64,000 nucleotides of DNA from Micropterix aruncella. Its lineage: Eukaryota; Arthropoda; Insecta; Lepidoptera; Micropterigidae. The translations under genes and the position numbers were made by a program. Below, in pieces: positions 56,283 to 64,000 of this stretch. Positions within the stretch are counted from its first letter, which is position 1, and the number at the start of each line of letters is the position of its first letter. The notes below the pieces were generated by a model, which was given only the letters and a program-made list of their open reading frames with translations, ran no database searches and was not told the DNA's origin. Location of the stretch: the NCBI GenBank assembly GCA_944548615.1, contig OX155963.1, positions 15,404,442 to 15,468,441 on the forward strand, given 5' to 3'.

Positions 56283-56411
56283 GAATTTATGTCAGATGAT
56301 TACATGAGTTCATGCCCGATTTTAATAGATGAATCTACTACTATGAATGAGTTACTATATGGCAGATATAAGGTGTTTATGATACGTAACGTTGAATGCA
56401 CTGAAAGGTGA
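56283..56411 (+). CDS. Candidate terminal exon of the same host gene
   Basis: It follows an acceptor ctatttttacag (ending 56282) and reads EFMSDDYMSSCPILIDESTT, then MNELLYGRYKVFMIRNVECTER, stopping at TGA 56409-56411. It joins in phase to the exon ending at 55382. A poly(A) signal follows 35 bases after the stop. Confidence 0.5.
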   Translation, partial: EFMSDDYMSSCPILIDESTTMNELLYGRYKVFMIRNVECTER

Positions 56412-56446
56412 CAGTGTTTTGTCACCATTACGTCACACATAGTTGA

Positions 56447-56470
56447 AATAAATTGATTTGTGTGCATTTG
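56447..56470 (+). terminator. Candidate poly(A) signal with GT-rich downstream element
   Basis: AATAAA at 56447-56452 followed by ttgatttgtgtgcatttg. Its position just after the TGA at 56411 supports the terminal-exon call. Confidence 0.5.
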
Positions 56471-56665
56471 AGATTTTTTTAAAGGCTACTAATATGATAC
56501 ATTCGCCGCTATACTAATTTCGGGAAGGCGCGAGCATTGGGACTACCCAAAAAAACATTCAGTGTTTATTCAGATCATGATCCCGCTCTCCGGACCATTT
56601 AAAAGTGGTTTGGCCCATTCTGAATTGGTGATTTCAACATTAGATCAGCTAGTTTAGATCAGATC

Positions 56666-56712
56666 GATCTAAAGTAGCTGCAGTATCAAATCAGATACTG
56701 CAACTTTAGATC
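56666..56712. repeat. Imperfect inverted repeat
   Basis: gatctaaagt(agc)tgcagtatc at 56666-56687 pairs with gatactgcaactttagatc at 56694-56712 around aaatca, with one three-base bulge. It lies just before the mariner remnant. Confidence 0.75.
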
Positions 56713-56719
56713 AGATCTT

Positions 56720-57055
56720 TCAACATTTACCAATCTTCCTCGCTCTGGATGACCTTCTGTTATTGGTGACGACGTTGTGTGCTCTGTAGTGGTTGAAAAC
56801 CCAAAGATCACAACTGACGAGAATGCGAGAGATTTAATAATAATAATTCGACCGCTTTTCGCCATTTCAAAAAGGTTGGATACATTTCGATACTTGGGTA
56901 CCGCATCTCCTCACTGATATAAATAAGTTAAATCGCGTGAATGTGGCCATTTATCTACTCACACGAAACGACACCGAACCGTTTTTGGATCGAATCGCAA
57001 ATTGCCATGAGAAGTGGATCCTGTACAATAACTGTACTGGTTTTTACAGAACAGT
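56720..57055 (+). pseudogene. mariner-like transposase remnant
   Basis: The translation starts TNLPRSG, stop, PSVIGDDVVCSVVVENPKIT and, after a frame change, WVPHLLTDINKLNRVNVAIY, then EPFLDRIANCHEKWILYNN. These are the linker (GRPS), WVPHEL and the (T)GDEKW(I)xYxN blocks of mariner transposases in the right order. The first catalytic aspartate block reads ANCHEKW instead of TGDEKW, so the acid residue is gone. No inverted ends were found. Confidence 0.8.
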
Positions 57056-57529
57056 TTGAACGGCGAATATCTTAGATGCGTGAAAGCTGTAAAAAACCAT
57101 TTTATAAATTTGTTTCAAGGAAAACCACACAGTTTCTTTCAAAAATGAAACCGACAATCCTGTTGATCGTTGAAAAGCAATTTTAGAGAAAAATGGTAAT
57201 CTAGACGTCATGTGGATAGTTAGAGAGTGCTACTCAATAAGCGATGTATAATCTGGAAATATTGATGGAATAAATCACGGATATTATATAATTACTTAAA
57301 GTGGTTACAAGAATAAAGCGAAGTACGCGAATATACAAGATAGCGAACTTGACACTCTGCGAAGCACACTTTAGTCAATATTCTTACAATAAAAGAAAAA
57401 AAGTAGTTCCTAAAGTACGTTTAAGCCATTTAGTCTTTTTTTATATTTGCTTTCAATAATACAAAATATAAAACAATCTCTGAAATAAATATAAATAATA
57501 GGAGACATAACCACAGTTGAGCAACAAGC
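57056..57529. other. Stretch without a recognised gene
   Basis: It may hold more worn mariner sequence in its first 150 bases. Nothing else recognisable. Confidence 0.4.
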
Positions 57530-58330
57530 TGAAAAAGTCGTGAAACATATTAATGAATATTTTAATAGCATAGGCTATGTCTTAGCAAATAAACATCTCC
57601 AAAAAAATAAGATTGGGGAAAAAAAACTAGCGGACAGGATCGATGCCAATGGCAGTGTGTCCTCGCCATTCTACTTAAGACCAACAACACAGACGGAAAT
57701 TATCAAAATAATATCGTGGTAATAATATCGTAATATTGAAATAATATCGGTACTAAAAAACAACAACTCAAGCGGTCCTGGCGATATCAAAGCAGATATT
57801 ATAAAAACCTATAAAAATAACCTTGCCATTCCACTTGAATACATAATAAAAAAAAGCTTTAAGACGGGATCTTCCTAAATCATTTTAAGCATGCCAATAT
57901 AGTACCAATATATAAACAATATGATGACACAGATATTGCAAACTAAAGACCTATCTGGTAACTTCAACAATGTTCGAAGTGTATCCCTGTCACTAACATT
58001 TGGCGTTCTTAAAGGTAGCGTGCTCGGACCGATACTGTTCACTATGTACATAAATCCGCTTTGCTAGCTTGGTTTTGTTAGAACAATAGCTTATATTGAT
58101 GACACGGTGCTAGTCATTTCCGGTTCTAGTTGGGAAAAAGTATATATTCGTACTAACATCGCGATGGCTTGAATTAAAACCTGGTTAGACCTAAATCTAC
58201 TTATATTAAATGTTGGCAAAATAAAATACATCCCATTTAGCAGCGACGTAGGAGGCCAGCCAGATGATCGCAATCATCTTATCATTCACGACTGCAAGAG
58301 AGATGCCACGTATCGTTGTCAACCAATCGG
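57530..58330 (+). pseudogene. Decayed CR1/Jockey-like LINE fragment
   Basis: 57540-57722 reads EYFNSIGYVLANKHL, comparable to NSYFVNVGKRLA in the 61.4-kb element. After a deletion, 58000-58320 reads FGVLKGSVLGPILFTMYIN (motif B), then IAYIDDTVLVISGSSWEKVY (catalytic box YIDD), then LLILNVGKIKYIPFS and HDCKRDATYRCQPI. At least two stops interrupt it. Confidence 0.75.
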
Positions 58331-60039
58331 ATCAGAAGAAGCTCAGCGTTATAATCCTTTAATATTTCTTTGGCTGAACCTGGCTTCTTTCTGTAGTATA
58401 ATCAAAAATATAACTGGAAAGATGAGGATCGTGTTTGTAAAAAAAAATATGTGTAGTGACTTTTAAAAATTAATGATTAATGAAATAATGCAATATTTTG
58501 GTTGTTGCCTTCTTCAGGTTATATGACGATTTCGGTATTTTGTTACATTGGTTAGTTGAGGTTTATCTCAGTTTCTATTATATAGATATGGACATATATT
58601 ATAACGACCACCTTTGCGCATGTAATCCCCCCCCCCCTCTTACTATGTACAGCACACGCCACAGATAATTTTAGGCGAACGATCATCGATTATAGATTAC
58701 CTAAGTAATAACGTCAATTTCTGCGGCATATGGCTGCCAGACTGCGTCATGTGTCCGCTTCAGGCCATAACTGTTAGAGCCGATATGCCTGCAAGAGTAA
58801 TAATTTAGCGACACGCGCCATCGTGGAATTTCGGAACAGTAATTCAATATATTATTCTTATTGAAAGGCAATATATTTTCCAAGGCTTTACAGACATGGA
58901 TAAACCGAGAGATTCATTGAAATGCGCATAAACACAGGCGTAAACGCCCAGCAGAATATATCAGAATGAATGGAGGACGTATGCTGGCATTCTAAGAGAT
59001 ATAATCGCTTTTGTGTAGGGTGGAAGGGATCTTTTTCGCTAACATGATTAATTATCCCCTATTCGCAACATTTCTTTGTTCGTCATTTCACTTGTCCACT
59101 CGTTCGGACCCGGCAATGATATAAATCATTTTCACGTATCATCACTTAGGGAAAATAAATGCAATATTATGGAAAATAAACGAGATGATGATTATTTTAT
59201 TTATTATAATTTGAAAAATAAACATATACTTTCCATATAATATTATGGAAAATAAACGAAATGATTTATAGGTCCAGGGAAAAGTGGTTGACTGCATTGA
59301 ACGGTTTTGAAAAATCACAAAAATATCAACGATGGTACCCCAGTACACACCCTCAGAGACATTGTAGTATTTCTGATGGAATTTTTCTTGAATTCAAATT
59401 GGGGTTCAAATGATGTGACGAGGTATATTTTTTTTGATATATTCTTAAATTCATTAAATTTTAAATCCAAAAAAATATTAAATGATGAATAACGAATAGA
59501 TTATTTTGAAGAAAGAATATTTTCTTAATTTTATATTTTTAATTTATTAAATCACGAAAAATATATAATTAGTATTTACATTAAACATATTTAGTGTCCT
59601 TCCTAACTAGGCAGAGCCTGTTCTAAAGAGAACACCAATACAAATGATTATAAAAATAAATATCCAAGAAAACAACATGTCGGAATTAAATTATGTTAAT
59701 AATTTCCAAACTTTATAGTTGTAAAATCAATAGTTGGGAAAATAATAAATAAAATATTAAATAATAATAGGTATAGGTATAATAAAATATTAAATAATAA
59801 TTGGTAATAATACGTATATAATAAATACTTAAATATAAAAGATATAAATTTATGTAGATATAGCAAAAAAAAAACTGAAAAATATCTTGTTCCTCCCTCT
59901 TCAGACAAGGGTAATTGAACATAAAGTAAGGCGATACTTTTATTGTTTTCTGCACATTCCCAATATAAAGAATTTCTAGTTATAAAGAATCTCAATCTGA
60001 TTATAAACAATTTCGAGTTTCGTAACATATCTAAATTTC
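58331..60039. other. AT-rich stretch without a recognised gene
   Basis: It contains a run of 11 C at 58627-58637, paired attatggaaaataaacga phrases at 59168 and 59241, and at 59600 a weak trace of the LINE UTR box (cctaactaggca). Long frames at 59696-60028 are A/T-driven. Confidence 0.5.
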
Positions 60040-60560
60040 CAGAATCCCCCCTTCAGAATCCTGAAGGGGGCCGCTCCGAACTATCTTATAAGTAGGTTCA
60101 AACCTCCATCTTCTCCGTAAGACAACCTACTGCTCTCGATCCCCAGTCACAGTAGTGATTTCTTCTCGCACTCCTTCTCTGTACGTGGAGCCCGTCCTGG
60201 AATGCTTTACCCACGCGTATAAGGATAGCACCTAGTTTGCTTTGTCAAAGAACTCGCTTTGTCGCAGACTCAAGGAACACTTGAACCCACGCTCATAAAC
60301 TTTTCCTTATTTTTCCTTATTTTTTCCTCCTTATTGCGTCCCCTGCGTCATTATAGGTGTATTGTTTGTTTTTCTTAATTTTATTGTTTTGTTTTCCTGC
60401 TGAATCTAAATGATTAAAATTTAATTTATTAGTTTATTTTTACGGCATAACATGTTATTTCACTAGGTTAAGGTTAGCTGTAAGATATTGCTTTTAGGCA
60501 ATAAGCTCGCCTTTTTGTTTAAGCAAATAAAGCGTTTAATTATTATTATTTTTATCTAAA
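60040..60560 (+). mobile_element. CR1/Jockey-like LINE, C-terminus and 3' UTR
   Basis: Frames around 60205-60290 read WNALPTRIRIA and, shifted, RRLKEHLNPRS, the typical ORF2 end. The UTR carries gcaataagctcgcctttttg and ends aataaagcgtttaattattattatt. The same UTR is on the minus strand at 14.66 kb. Confidence 0.65.
60047..60070. repeat. Perfect 10-bp hairpin with tetraloop
   Basis: cccccttcag (60047-60056), loop aatc, ctgaaggggg (60061-60070). It lies at the 5' limit of the LINE fragment. Confidence 0.85.
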
Positions 60561-61437
60561 TTTCCATACTTATGATGGTAATATCAAATTACATACGTAC
60601 TTGCGACCATAAACTATCACTCATGTTATGTGTTGTTTGTTAATCACACAAACACCTTGACGCAGCGCCTATAGCGTCAGTTGCGAGAGGTTGCGTGTGC
60701 AAGGCAATTTATTACAGATGGTACCATCATCAATATATTGTCATAAGAGATGTACGGCAGGATATGTCACTGTCATTTCGCAGGTTGAATCGAGCTTTCA
60801 TACGGTTTAGAGCGGAATAGGTATCCAGCAGAAACAATAAATGTTATAAATATTGGCTTTGCGTATTGCTGATATAATGTTAGTTACGTTGGGTATATTC
60901 TGTATATTCTGAAAAATATAGATACGGTATATTGTGAAAAATATCATATAGATACGGTATCATATAGATACGGTACGGATCATATAGATACGGTATATTC
61001 TGAAAAATAGGCCTAAGTAAAAATAACCTACGAAAAATGTCTAATTGTATTAACCTTTCGGCTACGTAATGACCAAATTTGGTTGCACATCAGAACACCG
61101 TTGACTACGTACCAATATTGGCGGCTTGCTCCCGGAGCGCACAGTAATATTATTTTCTAATTCGAACGCATCCTAAAATTCATGCCAAATATCTCATTTT
61201 TATCATAGATACATATATGGCAGCTATTCAGCTATATAGATACATAAACGGCAATTTCGCGCATCATTTCGCGGATATTTCTGGTAAAATTCCATTGTCA
61301 AACATCATCATTTTTTTTTTCGAGAAATCATTAAAAAAAATATTGGTATTTATGAGCTAATATCTAAATAGTTTTGTATGTGGAGAAGAAAAACGAAATA
61401 TTACCTTTAATAGAGAATCTAATAAAGATCACGATAG
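60561..61437. other. Stretch without a recognised gene, with a short tandem repeat
   Basis: At 60915-61010 the unit catatagatacggta recurs four or more times with gaps. No gene is supported. Confidence 0.55.
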
Positions 61438-63516
61438 TATTTCAGAGATCACATAAACAATAACACCTACGTTAAACAGGTTAAGAGAAAATACAAACGA
61501 CTTAAACCATGGATAACAGACGGACTGATAAATTGTATCAGGAGACGCGACAAACTTCACCAACAGACACGCAGATTTCCACAGAACGAAGTACTATACA
61601 CATATTACAAGAAATACAGAAAAATATGCACCGACATCTTAAGAAGGTCAAAAGAGACATATTATCGACAGAAAATAGAACAAAACAATTACAACCCTAA
61701 AACAGTATGGTCAGTAGTGAAAGAACTTAGCAACGTAGAGCAAAACAGGACATCGATTGGCGAAATAAATTTGAATGGCGTAAAGTACACTGACAAAACT
61801 GTCATAGCGAATACGGTTAACAGTTACTTTGTGAACGTGGGAAAGAGACTAGCGATGAAGTTTAAATTAGATAAATTGACTGCACCGGATGCAATGGGAT
61901 CTAACACAACGCTAAAGACAGCACAAAAATTTCGACTCTCGAAACTAACAGAGTTGGACGTATTGACACTAATCAAGGAACTGAAGACTGACACAGCAAG
62001 TGGTCCCGATCATATAAGTGCAAAAATGTTGAAAATTGCAGCTAAGGAAATCGCACCACCACTTGTGCATATCTTCAATTGCAGTATCGAACATGGTTTA
62101 TTCCCAAATCACCTTAAGGAAGCCAATGTGTTGCCGCTCTTCAAAGGGGGTAATAAAACGGAATTGACAAACTACATACCAATATCTCTACTTAACTCAC
62201 TTAGCAAAATTATAGAACGACACGTAAAGAAACAACTGACTGACTACCTGGAAACCAATTCACTACTATCGGCAGGACAATACGGCTTTAGGTCAAACAT
62301 GGGCACCCAAGACGCTATATTAAAAGTGACAAAATTTATTTCAAAAAATGTTGACAGTAACCGAAAATGCCTTGGAGTGTTCCTTGATTTGGCCAAAGCC
62401 TTTGACACAGTACATCACATAAAACTATTAGACAAACTACGGCAGATTGGTATACGAGACATAGAACTGGACTGGTTCCGAAGTTATATTACAGGACGAA
62501 CACAACGAGTGAAACTAAATGACACAATAATAAGTAACTGGATGAATATTGACTACGGCGTTCCTCAAGGGAGTACATTAGGACCAATATTGTTTTTGAT
62601 TTACATAGATGACCTTTGTAGGCAGGAAATACCAGGTGTTATTGCATCTTTTGCCGATGACACAGTGCTTTTGTTTGAGAGTAGCACCTGGGAGTCTGTA
62701 TTTGTAAAGGCAAAGAAAGGACTCAATCAGACACATGACTGGCTAAATGAACATCTACTGACGCTTAACATAGAAAAAACGAAATACATGACCTTTAGCA
62801 TAGATGGGCGGAATCAACCGGGACTAGAAAAACATCTACTATTACACAACTGTGATGGGACAAACTGCATGTGCCAACCGCTGGAACGCACGTCATGTAT
62901 AAAATACTTAGGTATCCTGATAGACGGCTTCCTGAGATGGCATAAGCAAGTTGACCAGACTGCGACACGACTTAGAAAACTAATTTACATATTTAAAAAT
63001 ATTAGAAATATACTTAGCCCATCTATGCTTAAAACGACTTACTACGCACTAGCGCAATCAATCATTACATACGGACAGATAGGATGGGGTGGAGCGGCTA
63101 AATCAATCCTTGACCCGGCAATAAAGGCCCAGAAAGCCCTTATTAGGGTTATTAATAGAAGACCGCTCCGTTTCCCATCCGACCAATTATTCATAGACTT
63201 CAACGTAATGGACATTCGACAGTTGTACATAAGAGCGGTCTTGATGTACTTCCAGAGGAATGACAGGACTGCGACTATTAAACTTCGGGACCACGGACAT
63301 GACACTAGAAATCGATACAGACAACGGGAGTTAAAAATGAACACGACGTACGGACAAAGACATTACACATTTCTAGCTCCAAAGCTTTACAATATACTGA
63401 CAATGGACGTTCAAACGACCGACGTACCTTACGCTACGTTTAGAAGAGTGGTGGCAACTTGGCTTTTAAATAAATCTAGGGAAGACTGTGAAAAATTATT
63501 AAGGTCTCAGGTGTGA
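61438..63516 (+). CDS. LINE ORF2, reverse transcriptase part, open for about 692 codons
   Basis: The same frame is open from 61438. The first methionine with a long run is at 61717, but RLKPWITDGLINCIRRRDKL upstream is homologous to ORF2 of the 48.7-kb element, so the protein is an N-terminally truncated piece. Counted from 61717: NYIPISLLNSLSKIIE, QYGFRSNMG, FLDLAKAFDTV (motif A aspartate residue 224), YGVPQGSTLGPILFLIYIDD (motif B), FADDTVLLF (312-320), LNIEKTKYMTFS, then the thumb and C-terminus YGQRHYTFLAPKLYN...LLRSQV. No stop or frameshift was seen. NYIPIS in place of the usual NYRPIS is the only unusual core residue. Confidence 0.9.
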   Translation, partial: YFRDHINNNTYVKQVKRKYKRLKPWITDGLINCIRRRDKLHQQTRRFPQNEVLYTYYKKYRKICTDILRRSKETYYRQKIEQNNYNPKTVWSVVKELSNVEQNRTSIGEINLNGVKYTDKTVIANTVNSYFVNVGKRLAMKFKLDKLTAPDAMGSNTTLKTAQKFRLSKLTELDVLTLIKELKTDTASGPDHISAKMLKIAAKEIAPPLVHIFNCSIEHGLFPNHLKEANVLPLFKGGNKTELTNYIPISLLNSLSKIIERHVKKQLTDYLETNSLLSAGQYGFRSNMGTQDAILKVTKFISKNVDSNRKCLGVFLDLAKAFDTVHHIKLLDKLRQIGIRDIELDWFRSYITGRTQRVKLNDTIISNWMNIDYGVPQGSTLGPILFLIYIDDLCRQEIPGVIASFADDTVLLFESSTWESVFVKAKKGLNQTHDWLNEHLLTLNIEKTKYMTFSIDGRNQPGLEKHLLLHNCDGTNCMCQPLERTSCIKYLGILIDGFLRWHKQVDQTATRLRKLIYIFKNIRNILSPSMLKTTYYALAQSIITYGQIGWGGAAKSILDPAIKAQKALIRVINRRPLRFPSDQLFIDFNVMDIRQLYIRAVLMYFQRNDRTATIKLRDHGHDTRNRYRQRELKMNTTYGQRHYTFLAPKLYNILTMDVQTTDVPYATFRRVVATWLLNKSREDCEKLLRSQV

Positions 63517-64000
63517 TCGTGATATATATTTATTTATATTTTATATATTATAACTCTATTTTATATACCTACTATCATATTATATGTATGAATTTATATA
63601 TAATATTACTATATATATGTTATATGGTATATATAATATATATATTATATTAATATATATCTATATATGGTATACATATTTATATGTGTTTATATCAAAT
63701 ATATAAAAAAAAAATATTATTATTCCATATAACTTAGTAGATTGTCATAAATTTTAATTTAGTTTATAATTTTATTGATGTTTTTAAATTTAACTTTAAA
63801 TTTTAAATTATACTCAAGTATTAGATAAGACTTGCCCTCTCGTCTCAAAAGAATTCATCGATGTTAGTACCACCTCAACACAGGTTCATACCTAGTGAGG
63901 TGGTAAACCGTCATGTCAAAAGATGAATTTCCTTTCTAAGCTAGGTATAATATATACACTTATTATAAACTGTTTTTTTTGTTAGAATAAGGATTTTCTT
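63517..64000 (+). promoter_or_regulatory. LINE 3' UTR with conserved hairpin
   Basis: An A/T-rich part to about 63830 (many tatata runs) is followed by conserved sequence. It contains a two-part hairpin at 63870-63903: ccacctca / tgaggtgg outside and aggt / acct inside, around tcat. The same hairpin is in the 4.7-kb fragment. The tail lies outside the window. Confidence 0.65.

Larger units (their letters stand above)
61438..64000 (+). mobile_element. 5'-truncated CR1/Jockey-like LINE, runs off the right edge
   Basis: Coding sequence begins abruptly after a TAG at 61435 and lacks the endonuclease. A long 3' UTR follows the stop at 63516 and continues beyond the window. Its conserved end portion is also present, reversed, at 4.7-4.9 kb. 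Confidence 0.85.

Noticed and set aside
59696..60028. 110-codon minus-strand frame
   Set aside because: Very rich in F, I, L and Y from A/T-rich DNA with tandem tattaaataataa phrases. No motif.

Overview
This window looks like nuclear DNA from an insect, possibly a moth or butterfly (the order is inferred, not proven). It is AT-rich. It has no bacterial operon structure, ribosomal RNA gene, convincing tRNA gene or CRISPR array. Almost everything recognisable is a transposable element, most of it broken.

Layout. 1-360: an RTE-type LINE fragment that leaves the left edge. 2.5-4.5 kb, 15.8-16.4 kb and 43.4-44.6 kb: three damaged copies of one RNase H-carrying LINE, two of them with target-site duplications. 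7.8 kb: a decayed reverse transcriptase piece. 8.1-8.35 kb and 18.3-18.46 kb: two copies of a small foldback element with 15-bp target duplications. 14.1-15.1 kb and 17.7-18.75 kb: 3' ends of CR1/Jockey-like LINEs on the minus strand. 16.5-20.8 kb: two (TA)n tracts of about 300 and 357 bp, a deleted Tigger-like DNA transposon and a MITE that holds a coding remnant. 21-32 kb: MITE-like and other interspersed repeats (called families A, C, D and E here), separated by AT-rich DNA and a few GC-richer non-coding blocks. 32.8-41.9 kb: a large LTR retrotransposon derivative with 2.37-kb repeats, keeping only a gag start and a protease domain. 48.7-54.0 kb: a nearly complete two-ORF LINE, with ORF2 broken by one extra A. 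55.0-56.45 kb: the best candidate for part of a host gene (two 3' exons and a poly(A) signal). 56.7-58.3 kb: a dead mariner transposase and a decayed LINE piece. 60.0-60.6 kb: another LINE 3' end. 61.4-64.0 kb: a 5'-truncated LINE with a long open reverse transcriptase frame, running off the right edge.

How the parts relate. The LINEs supply the copying enzyme (endonuclease, reverse transcriptase, sometimes RNase H), and the short non-autonomous elements must depend on enzymes made elsewhere. Insertion order can be read in places: near 17.7-18.9 kb a family A repeat was split by a LINE, and the LINE was then split by a foldback element. No complete host gene was found. The boundaries of low-confidence repeats are approximate because they were aligned by eye.
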